DNA from: Begonia masoniana
Taxonomy: Eukaryota > Streptophyta > Magnoliopsida > Cucurbitales > Begoniaceae
Length of the DNA stretch: 64,000 nt
Assembly (NCBI GenBank): GCA_022432975.1
Contig: CM039508.1
Coordinates: forward strand, 51,301,646 to 51,365,645
Direction of reading: 5' to 3'
The notes beneath the pieces are model-generated. The model had not been told where the DNA came from and did no database searches. It saw only the letters and a list, made by a program, of their open reading frames with translations. This document shows, piece by piece, positions 12,136 to 23,539 of this stretch. The translations under genes and the position numbers were made by a program. How positions within the stretch are numbered: the stretch's first letter is position 1; every line of letters begins with the position of its first letter.

Positions 12136-12744
12136 CGTTAACAATATTAAAATAATTTCAAACTTTAGATTTCTTTGTTCTTTCCCTTCGAACACTAATA
12201 GTAGAACTAGTCATAGGAGTAATCGTTACATTTTGATTTTCATTTGTAGTTTCTGTTTATATCCTATAAAATACAACAATTTATCAAAACTAGTAGCTAA
12301 ATCGAACAATCTAACAAATATCTAATAATCTTAACCAACTAGAACAATGAACACAACAAACATCTTTACAACACATCAAACAACTTTGCTGTTCTGTTCT
12401 TTTTTTTTTAATCTAAAAACTAAAATTAAACAAACAAACATGAAGAACGAAACAGATAACATTGCATAATTTTAAAATTTATTCAACTAAAATTAAACAA
12501 ACAAATAACACTACACAACAGCCAAAACAAACAAACAGGGTCGACACTCTCTCGGTGAAGCCGAAGGAGAGCCCCAAATGCAAAAACAGAATCACCTCTA
12601 ATTAAACGTATAATATGAAAAACGAAACAAAACAATAGAAAATTGAGAGCAGAACCACACCTATGGTTTGAATCGTCGGATGATACTTAGATGAAGTGCG
12701 AGTTACGAACAGCGAGCCGGCGAGAGCGACTGGGAGAGACTCGA

Positions 12745-12850
12745 GAGACGGTGGGACACAGCGACACACGACGAGGGCGATTGGCGTGAGAGACACGACG
12801 AGGGTGACTGGCGCGAGAAACACGACTAGGCGACTGGTGCGAGCGAAGAT
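12745..12850. repeat. Short GC-rich minisatellite in the hAT 5' region
   Basis: About three imperfect units of roughly 27 bp built on 'acacgacgagggcgactggcg'-like sequence. The unit length is a multiple of three, which explains the Arg/Thr-rich open frame across it. No coding role is implied. Confidence 0.6.
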
Positions 12851-13117
12851 CAAAGAAGAAACATGGAAGGAAGAAGTCTGTCGAGTGTCGAGCGAAGAGT
12901 TCGACGTTTTATGATTTTAGGGTAAAGAATTAATCTACCGATCCGAGTTGGTTCTTTGGATTTTTTGTCACCAAACCCGAGAACTGAACCGACAGTTTCG
13001 GTTCTCGAAAAAAAAAACTGAAATCTATTAATTTTTTGGTCAGAATCGACCAGAACCGGACCAAAAGGCTCGGTTCTGGTCTGGTTCTCGGTTCTGGTCA
13101 GTTCTTACTCACCCCTA

Positions 13118-13125
13118 CCAACAGC
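13118..13125. repeat. Target-site duplication of hAT element (right)
   Basis: ccaacagc, identical to 9609-9616. Confidence 0.9.
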
Positions 13126-13186
13126 TGCCTCTCCTAAGGTTCTACTTCTACCATCTTCATTTTTACTTCTACATTTAATTTGATCT

Positions 13187-13640
13187 TAAGAACTAGGATT
13201 GAAATTTAATAATAAAATTCGAAACTTTAAGATTAAGAACTGAAATTTCAAGAATAAAATTCGAAACTTTAAGAATGAGAATCGGGCTAGGCAATGATGT
13301 GCAAGAATCTCTGAAACGTAAGAAAACTTATTGCCAAGATAAACTAAATTTTAAGAATAAAATTTGAAACTTTGAAAATAAGAGTTGAAATTTTACGAGC
13401 AAAGTTCAAAACTTTAAGAACAAGAGTCGAAATTTCAAGAATAAAATTCGAACTTTAAGAATGTTAATCGAAATTTCAAGGATGAAATTCAAAATTTTAA
13501 GACCAATAATCAAAATTTCAAGAATGGAATTCAAACCTTTTAGAATAAGAATTGAAATTTTAAGAATAAAATTTAAAATTTCAAGTATGAGAATCGAAAT
13601 TTCAAGAATGAAATCCAAACTTTAAGAATAAGAGAAAAAA
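13187..13640. repeat. Degenerate minisatellite, about 42-bp unit
   Basis: Repeated half-units alternate gaaatttcaagaataaaa with ttcgaaactttaagaataag, giving roughly ten degenerate copies with one non-repeat interruption near 13275-13345. The period is close to 14 codons, which generates a spurious Ile/Leu-rich open frame on the minus strand (13618-13406). The array lies just inside the primer site of the neighbouring minus-strand retroelement, so it may belong to that element's untranslated leader. Confidence 0.75.
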
Positions 13641-13736
13641 TGATATTTTTTTACTATTAAGAATTTTGAAAAATAAATTTGAGGGATGAAGAGATTGAGA
13701 GAAAAATAAAAATAGCGTTTGAATCTAGAAGTCTTT

Positions 13737-13750
13737 GCTCTGATACCAAA
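13737..13750 (-). other. Primer binding site of a minus-strand LTR element
   Basis: On the minus strand this reads TTTGGTATCAGAGC. It contains the canonical initiator tRNA-Met site and directly abuts the LTR at 13751. Confidence 0.75.
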
Positions 13751-14515
13751 TGATGAGAACCACGAGTATATCAAACTCGAGACACTATAACAATGGGGAA
13801 TAGAAATTCAGAAACGTCTTTGAATCAATTATAAAGAACTTGACCCCAATCCAACATTGTTGACGAAACCAAAGTTATCAAACAATGAATTTGACTTGTA
13901 ACCAAACTTGTGATTAGAACCAAAGTTATCAAGTTAATATCTCAAGACTTAATTTGAAGAAGATCTAGTTATTCACAAAAAATCAAAAAATAAATTCTTA
14001 CAAAAACTCAAAGTTTATTTCATCATCATCATTACCAAATGGTTATAAACATTATATTTAAATAGAATACAAGCAAACCCTAATAATAAAAGTAAATAGC
14101 CCAAAATATCTATAAAAATATAGTAAAACCTATTAAGGGTGAAAATATAAAATAAGGAAATCCTAAAACGTCAAAAAAAAATGAAATTTAGAAAATTTGG
14201 TCGTGGGTGGTTGCGTTGTGCGCTCCATCCCGCTTGCGCGCATGTTGCGTCGTTGGATGTGCTCGCGCTTTGTCTTGGACACCCCATTGTGCCACCAACG
14301 CTCCCCAGCACCTTGCTGCGTGCACCACTTCATGTTTTTTATTTGATTGGCTTCCAGGGCGTATTCCAAATATCTTTTGAGTTTCTATTTTATAGTATTT
14401 GACTCAAAATGTTTCTTCTACATTTTCAAAGGCATCATCTTTCTTTAATGAATTATCCGTGGTTGTAATTTTTTTTATTATAGCTTTAATCTTTTACCAT
14501 CCTTGGTTCGTATCA
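13751..14515 (-). repeat. LTR of a minus-strand retrotransposon fragment
   Basis: On the plus strand it begins tgatgagaacc, immediately beside a reverse-oriented primer site, and plausibly ends cgtatca, giving TG...CA ends and 765 bp. A short GC-rich stretch (about 14205-14320) stands out against AT-rich surroundings. The internal region to the left is cut short by other elements, and I found no second LTR. The outer boundary is approximate. Confidence 0.6.
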
Positions 14516-15448
14516 CCATGACCCTCATAATTTGCTTCTAGATTCAATCACGAAACACATCGTGATAGTTGAAAATAAAATTTTAAATATATAAAAAATT
14601 GATATTCAAAATTTTTTTTTTTTTTAAATACCATACATTCAACTTTGAGCTGATATGTTACAAGTTAGCAACAACCTTTCATTTAAGTTCTTTGTTGTTA
14701 TTACTACAATTATTTGTATCTTTATTTTAAGACTGCAAGTTAATCGTGTTGTTATGTCAAGAGACAAAATACATGCATCCAAACATTTAAACTTCCAAGG
14801 CAAGCGTAATAAAAAAATATGTTACATCAAGTATTGGCTCCAAATCTGATGCAGAAAACCATGACAGTGATGGGACAGTATGATCTTCCGTAACAAACCC
14901 TAATTCAAATATCAAAACCCGTTGATAGGGACCCGAGTTCTGTACGAGTCAAGAACTGGGTCAGAATGGTCTAGTTTTGCAGAAAATATAAATTCATAGT
15001 TACGAGAAGCCATTTTCTGAAACCGAAAGAGCAGTAGATCTCATTCATCAGAAAATCCAACGCAAGGAAAACAGCAGAGGTTAGATCAGACGTTGATTCA
15101 GGCAATCTACCACACATCAAACGGCAGATGACCAATCACTCTTGGTCCCGCCTTCAGTACCCATCGTTTGATCAACGTCGAGCCTTTACAGAATGTCGTC
15201 AACTGTAATTTTGATCAGGTTCAAAAAACTATTTTTTCTGAAATTAAATATTAAAAATTTTACAGAAATTGTGGTCAGTGAATGTGATGGGTAATGATTA
15301 CTTTATGGTGACCACATAACTTCTATTTTGATAAGAAAATTTTGAACATTTAATTATTTTTTTTCTAAAAATAAGTTGGTGGGATGTAATGTAATTATTA
15401 TAATATAATATAATTTTTTTAAACCATGTTATTTATTTATTAATATAA
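14516..15448. other. Intergenic DNA, no gene recognised
   Basis: Mostly AT-rich. A less AT-rich stretch at 14840-15215 has no open frame or repeat structure that I can assign. Confidence 0.5.
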
Positions 15449-15457
15449 TAAATAATA

Positions 15458-15961
15458 GGAAAAAGTTCAATTTAGCTCCCAACGTATGAGGTCAGTGGTC
15501 ATTTGGTCTATAACGTTTATTTTTGATCAAATCAGACCCTATCGTATACATCGTTTGCAATTCAAACCCTCCCGTTAAATTTTCTGTTAAATTTGACACA
15601 TGCTATGCACGTGCGCTGTTAAAACTCCAAAATACTCTCATTTCCTCCCGAAATCCCTAAAGTAAAAGTTAAATTCACCTTACAAACATCACTAAACTAT
15701 CTATCATTATTCCAATTTGAATTTACGGTAGGGATTTCAGACAAATTTAACTTTTACTTTAGGTATTTTACGAGGAAATGAGGGTCTTTTGGAGTTTTAG
15801 CAGCGCACGTGCAGAGTACGTGTCAAATTTAACGAAAAATTAAATGGGAGGGTTTGAATTGCAAACGATGTATACGATAGGGTTTGATTGAGTCAAAAAT
15901 AAATGTTATGGACCAAATGACCACTGACCCCATACGTTAGGAGCTAAATTGAACTTTCCCC
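15458..15961. mobile_element. Mutator-type foldback MITE
   Basis: 504 bp consisting almost entirely of two long terminal inverted repeats of about 220 bp. The left end is ggaaaaagttcaatttagct; the right end read in reverse is ggggaaagttcaatttagct. They flank a short AT-rich loop. A perfect 9-bp target duplication taaataata is present at 15449-15457 and 15962-15970, which is the Mutator-superfamily length. There is no coding capacity. Confidence 0.92.
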
Positions 15962-16006
15962 TAAATAATATTATGTCAAATTTCCCCTAAATAATATTAT
16001 GTCAAA
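15955..16006. repeat. 26-bp tandem duplication across the MITE end
   Basis: tttcccctaaataatatt... occurs twice head to tail (15955-15980 and 15981-16006). Each copy contains the last 7 bp of the MITE, the 9-bp target duplication and 10 bp of flank. Confidence 0.9.
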
Positions 16007-16956
16007 TGTAGCTTTAGTTTTGTTATTAAGCTTTTTAAAAACTTGTTATTTATTTATTAATGTAAGTAGTTTATTATTTTAATTATTTATAATATGTTTC
16101 AATTAATTCACTGACAAACACATGACAAATAAAACTTTAATAATGAATTATTGTATTAGTAATTAATTAATTCCACCAAACCCTTCAACTGGTACTCATT
16201 TAATTGCAGTTGAATGTCAATTTTAATATGCACAAAAATAATAATAATTTTCTAATTTGCTTCTTCTTTTTTTTTTTTTTCCTTTTTTACTGTGTACTTG
16301 GATGGGCATTAAATTTGTTTTGGCACCAAACTAAATAACATTTAAAATATCCCTTGTCATGTTCTATTTTTTTTTTTATTAATAAAAAGCTGCAATTATA
16401 CATGATCACTACATTTTAATAATTCCACTACATAAATGAAATTAATAAAAAAAAAAGAGAATAAATCTCAATATATCACTTATTCATTACTCTATTATTT
16501 GTTTTACATAAAAATATAAATGAATAATCATTTAAATAATTTGTGAAAAAAAATAAAATATATATGATTCACTAGAAAACAGCAGTAGACTGTAGACACA
16601 CTAATAAATAAATGTGCATTGGAAGTATATGACAAGAAAGAAAGATGAAGGTGAAGAAGAAGGAGAAAACCCTAAAGCAAATAAAAGACAAAACTACATT
16701 AATTGTAACGCTTAAATATCTAACACATTCAATGGATAGGGCAACATGTCGTGAAAGTTGAACTGATTAAACTTAATTAAGGTTGCTAAACTTGATTAAT
16801 ATTAAGCAACCAATCATTGATCGCCATTCAAAATAACTTTAAAAGGCATATCAAAGCACGCTTTGTTAGATCTTTGAGATATTAAACACTGCATCGTAAT
16901 TCCAGATGAGAATGCTTAGGCGTGGAGGAGAAAGGCTGGCAAAATTCCACCCACAG

Positions 16957-16998
<42 letters not shown>

Positions 16999-18068
16999 AA
17001 TTTATGCACTTCTTTTCATTGATATCACACACATTACCGTAATCATCAAAACCGAGAAAAATAATACAAATTCTTACTCTGTTTGATTTGATTTTCAAAT
17101 CTTGTCTTTCATATCAGACATGGGATTCGTTTGAATTTATTCAACATTTGGACGAACTCCGTATGAACTACGAAATGGTCAAGTTTGAACCATTTTTAGG
17201 GTTTTGACGCAGTAATTACCCACTTTAATACTTATTAGGGTTTGATTTCTTCAATGAAATTGTCTCCAAATTACTTAACTGCAATCCACTATCCCAATGA
17301 GCTGCACCCAACTCCGAGAACACTAAATCAGGAATCTAATAATTCCAAAATGTGTAGCTCATTTCTTTAGGACAAGACTCAGAAATAGAGAAAAAGGAGG
17401 AATATGAGGGTTGTCGTTTTATCAGTTTAAAAATTTCAGTGCTTTTTTAAATGCATTCTCAGCTTCCATTCTACTTGAAAATTCTTCTATTCCCTTAACC
17501 TATTCCTCTTCAAACTTCCACGAAAGATTCCTCCTTTTTCAACTCATTTTCTAATTTCTTTTTATGATAGTGGAGTCTAGATAAGTTAAGAAATATAGCC
17601 GAACTTTTATGGGCATGACATTATTGATTAAGAGGGTTGATGGGTTTCTTTATATAAATCTCTTTCTCTACTTCAAAATTTTGTTCAATTAACTTAATTT
17701 ACATTAATATAATGAGTCCTGGTCGTAAATACGTGTACTGTTGTTGCTGAAATTAACTCATTGATTAGAAATGACATTGGCTGAATTGCACTGACAATCT
17801 AAATGTTAATGAGAAAGATCGAGAAAGGAATAATGGTCATTTTCACATTATCCATTGGCCTTAGTTTGAACAATAGTTCCTTTTTTTTTTTCCTTCTGAT
17901 AACAATACAAATTATTGTAAAAGAGGAGCAGTTTAGCTGAGTTGTTGAAGTAAAAAACAAGACAATATTTCTAAAAATTTAAATAAAAATTGATATGAAG
18001 TTTACAATAATATATAAATGTGACATATTTGTGAGACCCGCTGATTTTATGCACCAAACAGTCCGAAA
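16007..18068. other. AT-rich intergenic DNA with a (CT)n microsatellite
   Basis: A (CT) run of about 40 bp at 16958-16997 is the only clear feature. No gene or element boundary is recognised. Small open frames here are unsupported. Confidence 0.55.
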
Positions 18069-18470
18069 ATTTTGCATTCTTCGTAGGTATGTTATTTGGC
18101 CCATAGTTATCTTAAAACAATGTGACACACGTTTTTGTTTGGACAACAGCTTATATTAAGTGCGGCATAACATGATGGATCTGGTCCGATGATCCTAGGG
18201 TTTTATTATAAAAATAAATTTTTGTTCTACATGAATTATGCAGGTCAATTCTCAATTGGAAGTGTGATCGACAATTTTGCATTCTTCGTAGGTATGTTAT
18301 TTGGCCCATAGTTATCTTAAAATAATGTGACGCACGCTTTTGTTTGGACAATACTTTATATTAACATGATGGGTCTGGTCCGATAATCCTAGGGTTTTAT
18401 TATAAAAATGAATTTTTGTTCTTCAAGAATTATCAGCGTCAATTTCCGGCTGGAAGTGTGACCGGCAAGA
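18069..18470. repeat. Tandem duplication, about 205-bp unit
   Basis: Two head-to-tail copies start attttgcattcttcgtaggt at 18069 and 18274. They are about 90 % similar with small indels. No coding capacity. Confidence 0.85.
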
Positions 18471-20176
18471 ATGTTGGTCCTGTCTGATGATCTTAAGGTC
18501 AATCTCTCTTCTTCTTATTTAATACAATGTGTTTTAGACTAAATCTGAAAATAAAACCCTGCGCCGCGGACACCACTAGGATAGTTTAAAATTTAAAATT
18601 ATTTTCTGGTAGTTATTCAAATTTCAGAACAATTGAAACAGAATTAATTGAGAAAAATAGTCAATTGTTGTGTTACAACCAAACAAATAACAATTGGTCT
18701 GACTAGGGTTCAACCCCCACTCGTTGTTGAGATATCAGAAAAACTTGGGGTTTCTCACAAAATCTGAGGAACAACGCTATTTGTGCTACGACACGAAGCG
18801 TCGAGGCGCTATGGAAACTTTTGACCAAGCCACAGAGCTGAGGAACACATGGTCAATGTGCTGAATAAAATATCTAGAGTGTAAAGTTTGGCAACATATT
18901 TTGCACCGGAGTGCTGAAGGAAATGCCTTCCCATTAAGTTTTCTTCCTTGAACTCTCTCTCTCTCTCTCCTCAATCTCTCTCTATTTCTGCAAGGCTTCT
19001 CACCCGACAATCCCTCTCGGCAATTTCAGGGGAGGAATCAGAGCTTTGGGATTTTTGTTTGGACTGGGAGGAGTCACGATTTTGATTCAGGAGACGCAGA
19101 CGAACATTGGTGATAGTCGAAATCGTCGGCCATCATATATATTGGTGAGTCAAACGCCTGACTCGTGGACGGAGTAGGGTGAGTCTGCGTGCTGTGGCAG
19201 ACAAAACGAGAGACAGCGCCTCGCAGCGAGGCGTTTGCTCGCTGTACATCTGTGAGACAGCGAGAAGCAGTCCAAACAAGCGCCAAAGGTGCATGAAGGG
19301 AGAAACCGATCTTCAAATAATTGTAACATAAGATGACAACTTTGATTACGTTAAATTTTCACTCAAATATACGACATAGTTAGCTGACTCATTATAACCC
19401 GGGTCACGTAAACTTAGTACATCCGATAGTTATTAATAATAATAGTAAAAAGATATGTGCAAATAAACGTGTTGAGAAACGTACATATATAGTAAAAATC
19501 GTCATGAGGACAAATCATAAGTGATAGAATTATCTCAAAATAATTCTATCACTTATTTAACTTGTATCATTTCATTTTTTTGAATAATTATTCAATTTAA
19601 AGTAATTTTCAAAATTAGGGTTTCTCTAAAATCGTGAGATATTTTTTTTACCGCATCCCACTGCGTCACTCCTCTCCAACTCTTTTAAAATGTTCTCACG
19701 TAAAGAAAGATCATGACAATTTCATATATGGCCTTACTAAAATTTCAAAATTAATGCAAGTAACAACCTTATTACACATTAATAGGACATATCTTTTTGA
19801 GTGGTATAATTATGGTGGAATGTCACATCGTATGATATGAAAACAATATTTGAAATTGACTATGGTTTTGGAATTTATATGAAAAATTAGGCTCAAATGA
19901 ACTTTAGCTTAGAGTGGAAGAACTTTCAGTCAAAGAAAGTTTTTGTATTTGTTGGTGTTGTTGGAAGGTCATCTCTCTCTCATCCTTCTCCATGGGTATG
20001 AAAATGGGGTGGCAAATTTGTTTGCTTCTTTCATATTCTTTCTTAGATTCTTTCCAAATAAATCATACCTACTTTTATTATATCATCACGGTTCATCTGT
20101 ACTTTTGTTTTAGATAAAAATGCCGACACTAATCGATAAATATGCTCGTTTCACACTCTCGTTCGTCACACACGTA
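18471..20176. other. Intergenic DNA, no gene recognised
   Basis: Contains a few CT-rich patches near 18955-18990 and no supported gene. Short frames at 18786-19316 on the minus strand lack recognisable domains. Confidence 0.5.
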
Positions 20177-20332
20177 GAATAATACTAAGTTAATTTTTTA
20201 TTCCACTTTCTTAAAATACTTGCTGACATGACAAATAATTATTGATGCAACGTTGAATAATACTAAGTTAATTTTTTATTCTACTTTCTTAAAATACTCG
20301 CTGACATGACAAATAATTATTGATGCAGTTAA
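20177..20332. repeat. Tandem duplication, 78-bp unit
   Basis: Two copies starting gaataatactaagttaattt at 20177 and 20255 are almost identical, differing by isolated substitutions. Confidence 0.88.
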
Positions 20333-20639
20333 TTTAGTCGCACTTTAATTACATGAATCAATAACGTGACATAAAATACAACTAAAGAAGTCTACGAGGA
20401 GTGAACTTATGGGTAAACTTTACGTGTATACTTTCATTTTTAAAGTCATATACAATTATTATTTATTAATTACCTAATTAAAATAAATAATATGATAAGC
20501 TCCGGTGGGTAATTCATGAATGTTCGGGAGGGCACTATTGTAAATTCCGTTACTTGTAGAGTAAATCCTCATTTATTATTGGCCCATGTCCTTCCAGTTC
20601 CATTCTTTTCATCTCTAGAACGCAGACGGCTGCGGGAGA

Positions 20640-20760
20640 AGAGATAGAGAGAGAGAGAGAGAGAGAGGCAGGCGAGAGCACAATCCCTTGAGTTTCAGGG
20701 AATGAGGTTAGAGAGAGGAAGATAGAATCGAGAAAGAGAGATTTCAGGAACAGCGAAGTG
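20640..20760 (+). promoter_or_regulatory. GA-rich 5' leader of the 20779 gene
   Basis: A (GA)n run at about 20647-20668 followed by purine-rich sequence just upstream of the start codon, a common arrangement in plant 5' untranslated regions and core promoters. Confidence 0.45.
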
Positions 20761-20778
20761 GGTGTTAAGATATTGTCA

Positions 20779-21639
20779 ATGGCGGGCGGGTGGGTGAAGT
20801 CGTTTCAGTGCAAATCAAGAGCATTCGACGACGTCTATCATCAGAACGGAAAAGCCTTCGTACCCACCGCGAGTTGCGGCAAAAGCGTTCAGAATCTGAA
20901 AGACGTTATTGCAACAACCAAAGAAAACAAATCTAGAAGGTCGAAATCGTCTCTTCCACCATCTTCGTCGGAAAAGCCGAGCGCGAAGCACTCTCGAACC
21001 GGAAAAACGGAGGCAGTTTCCAACCCATTAGCGGTTCGGCCGAGAACGAGAGTCTCAAACCGCTCTTCCCGAACAGTCGATCCTTTTTTTCCGGCCTTAT
21101 CCGAGCTACCGGAAGGACACCATTCTCGAAACGTAGTAGAGATAATCTTCCACACTAGCTGGACCCCGAAATCCTTCTCGGGTCGGATCGAATTTGTTTT
21201 CAAGGTCCAAAACGGGTCGAGAGCGGTGGCGCGGTTCGAGGAGTACCGGGATGTGGTGAAAGCAAAGGCGGCTTCCGGGTGCAGAAGCAACGGGGAGGAG
21301 AACGAGCGGTGCGTCGCCGACGGAAACGAGGTAATGAGGTTTCACTGCATGGGACCCACTTCGGCTTCAAACGACGGATACGGCGGCGGAGGGTGGTCAT
21401 TTCCCGGTGGTAAAGCTTCGGCCATCTGCACGTTTCCAGGCAGCGGTGGGGCCCACGAAAGAGCTGGCGGAGGGAAGGGAAGGAGGGCCATGTTGGTCTG
21501 CCGGGTGATAGCGGGTCGGGTTTCGAACAGACTTGACGTAGGAATCGGGTACGACTCGGTGAGTGGAGAAGACGGCGAGTTGGTAGTTTTGGATCCAAGA
21601 GCAGTGTTGTCTTGCTTTCTTATCATCTATAAACTGTAA
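20779..21639 (+). CDS. C2H2-like zinc-finger-related protein (finger-less member)
   Basis: An intronless frame of 286 residues. I choose the ATG at 20779 because the open frame upstream begins only at GTG, and because MAGGWVKSFQCKS resembles the start of this plant family. The N-terminal third is Ser/Lys-rich and probably disordered. From about residue 110 to the end it carries the conserved C-terminal domain: SRNVVEIIFHTSW (from about 116), RFEEYRDVV (about 152), a CVADGNEVMRFHC segment, FPGGKA, GRRAMLVCRVIAGRV, and a final LDPRAVLSCFLIIYKL. Many members have a C2H2 finger just before this domain; here that finger is absent. From family knowledge the domain has been related to the ADP-ribosyltransferase fold, but activity is unproven. 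The biochemical role is unknown. Confidence 0.85.
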   Translation: MAGGWVKSFQCKSRAFDDVYHQNGKAFVPTASCGKSVQNLKDVIATTKENKSRRSKSSLPPSSSEKPSAKHSRTGKTEAVSNPLAVRPRTRVSNRSSRTVDPFFPALSELPEGHHSRNVVEIIFHTSWTPKSFSGRIEFVFKVQNGSRAVARFEEYRDVVKAKAASGCRSNGEENERCVADGNEVMRFHCMGPTSASNDGYGGGGWSFPGGKASAICTFPGSGGAHERAGGGKGRRAMLVCRVIAGRVSNRLDVGIGYDSVSGEDGELVVLDPRAVLSCFLIIYKL

Positions 21640-22579
21640 AAATACGTCTAAATTATCGTTTCCTCTTTTTTTTTTTTAATTATTATTTATTTTTCTCCTT
21701 TTCTTTTGTGGTAGAAAAGTCCTCTTCTTGCATTTATCAACACAATTTTTTCCTGTTTGGGTTTGGTTATGTAAAAATTTGTGTTCATAAATGCTAATGA
21801 ATGAGTATTTACCCTTATTTAAAGTGTTTGTAATTGTGGGGGTGATTCCACTTCTTAGAAAAGTAAAATCTTGGATGGAACGATCCAAATCCGATCCTCA
21901 TAGAGAACCCGATCGTCCAGTCAAAAACTTAGTTTATGGTTCGCAGCAATAGAATTAAACAAAAAATAAAAATAATTGGTCACACGAGAAGATGATCCGA
22001 AATCTATGAAATGATTGGAGAGATAATTCCATAAAACACAACCAAAGGAGTATATGCATGAAAACAAAATATCTCACACAATTTAATTATTTAGACAAGA
22101 AAAATAAATAAGTATTCACCAAAAAAAAAAAAGACACTCAGAAATAAATAAATAAGGAATGAAAAAGAAACTCCTCAAGCTTTTATGGCCGGTGGCCATT
22201 TTCTATAAAAAAAACAGCCCTACTGAAAATAAAGTTACTCAAAGACGTTTGCACAACCTAAGTCTCCATAGGCGTAAGGAAAAAAAAATATTGTCTGAAA
22301 ACCAATAAATGTGCATCGGAACGTAATGGTAAACACTCGTGTTTAGGGTTTCAAACTAAAGTACACAATGTCAACATTGTCACACTACTATATAGTACAA
22401 ACAAAATACATTCAGGTAGGAGGTGTATGGCAAACAAATGACCTAGATGACAGACACAAAATAGCTAGAAGCTCAGCCTAAAATATAAAATGAAATATCA
22501 TGCACGAAGACAATAAAAAGAGTAAAACTTGTGTACTTGTAGTATAAAAATTGACACGTTAAATAAAGCATGATGAATT
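21640..22579. other. AT-rich intergenic DNA
   Basis: Contains the 3' untranslated region of the preceding gene. A stretch at 21880-21980 weakly resembles 40317-40390 and may be old LTR sequence. No gene is seen. Confidence 0.45.
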
Positions 22580-22587
22580 TATGTGAT
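22580..22587. repeat. Target-site duplication (left) of hAT-type element
   Basis: tatgtgat, repeated exactly at 27048-27055. Confidence 0.9.
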
Positions 22588-22849
22588 TAGGGGTGGGCAA
22601 ATCCGAAACCGACCCGAGGAACCGAACTGACCTGAGGGTTCGGTTCGGGTTCGGGTCGGGTCCATGAGGTGTTTTTGTGTTCGGGTTGGGCTCACTAATA
22701 CGCTTTCGGGTTCGGTTCGGGTGGAAGGCAAACCCGAACCGAACCCGTAGTTTTAAAATCGATTAAAGAGTATTCTCAACTTAAAGAGTATCCTAGTGAT
22801 GAGTTCCTTCATTTTTTAAAATCGATTGATAATTGTCAATCGATTCGTT

Positions 22850-23258
22850 ACTCTTTCTTTCTTCTGCACCTTTTTCGTTTCGAACTCCATTTGTGCAGGT
22901 TCAATCCTCAATTTTGCAGAGGAAAAAAGAGGACACTGAACAGCTGAAAATGAGTATCACCCACTTTCAATCCTTGTCTCCTACAGAATCCCTAGAAATG
23001 AAGAGCGGCCTCGTGCTGGTTCCTCGACTGAAACTAATTCTTACAGTCCACCCCTCCGGCCCCTCCGTGTCTAAACCCATTGACGAATGGAAGTTGAAGC
23101 GCTCTCTTATTGATTTCTGCAAGAATTCGTTATCTACCCCAGTTTCTGTTCCTCAACTTGATTTTTCAAGTTGAGGAAGATGAATTTAAGAATCTAGGCA
23201 ATCATTTTGAAGAACTTGGAACTTTGATGATGGATCTCGGACTCCATCTTGCTCGAAT
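22850..23258 (+). pseudogene. Putative captured host-gene fragment inside the hAT-type element
   Basis: The open frame 22833-23174 contains a non-repetitive, protein-like stretch (LVLVPRLKLILTVHP, then PIDEWKLKRSLIDFCK). It resembles the N-terminal region of a conserved plant protein that I recall only loosely (AKAP17A-like annotations), so I do not name it. A second frame overlapping from about 23110 continues with acidic, helix-like sequence up to the copia insertion. Further captured DNA may follow at 26806-26885. It lies wholly between the element's subterminal repeats, which suggests transduplication. Confidence 0.5.
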
Positions 23259-23524
23259 TGTTAGAATTTGGTGTGACCCGAATTCTAGTTGGGCCAGGTC
23301 GGGCCCATATTCAATATTAGGGTTTTATGTTTTCTCTATATATTGATGCTTGAGTCGCAAAACTCAAGGTACCGAATTTGATATTAGTGATTCTCTCCTC
23401 TGCCCGTGGTTTTTTCCCTTTCTAGGGTTTCCACGTAAAATTCGGTGTCCATTATTTTCTCGTTTTTCTTTTTCGGTTTTCTGGATCGTTCGTTACAGGT
23501 GGATTAGGGCGTCTAATCCTAACA
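23259..23524 (+). repeat. 5' LTR of the copia element
   Basis: 266 bp. It contains a TATA-like ctatatatt at about 23336-23344. It ends taaca directly before the primer site. Confidence 0.93.
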
Positions 23525-23526
23525 AC

Positions 23527-23539
23527 TGGTATCAGAGCC
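23527..23539 (+). other. Primer binding site of the copia element
   Basis: TGGTATCAGAGCC, an exact match to the initiator tRNA-Met complement, two bases after the LTR. Confidence 0.93.

Larger units (their letters stand above)
9617..13117 (-). mobile_element. hAT transposon with decayed transposase
   Basis: 3501 bp, bounded by exact 8-bp duplications (ccaacagc). Short terminal inverted repeats start taggggtga at both ends. Both subterminal regions are dense in copies of a ggttctggtc-like motif (about 9638-9765 and 13040-13105), as expected for transposase-binding arrays in hAT elements. The transposase lies on the minus strand and is broken. No other gene is seen inside. Confidence 0.92.

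Noticed and set aside
13406..13618. Ile/Leu-rich 70-residue frame on the minus strand
   Set aside because: Produced by a minisatellite whose period is a multiple of three.
18650..18725. tRNA-like B-box (gggttcaaccc)
   Set aside because: No A-box, cloverleaf or anticodon arm could be formed around it.
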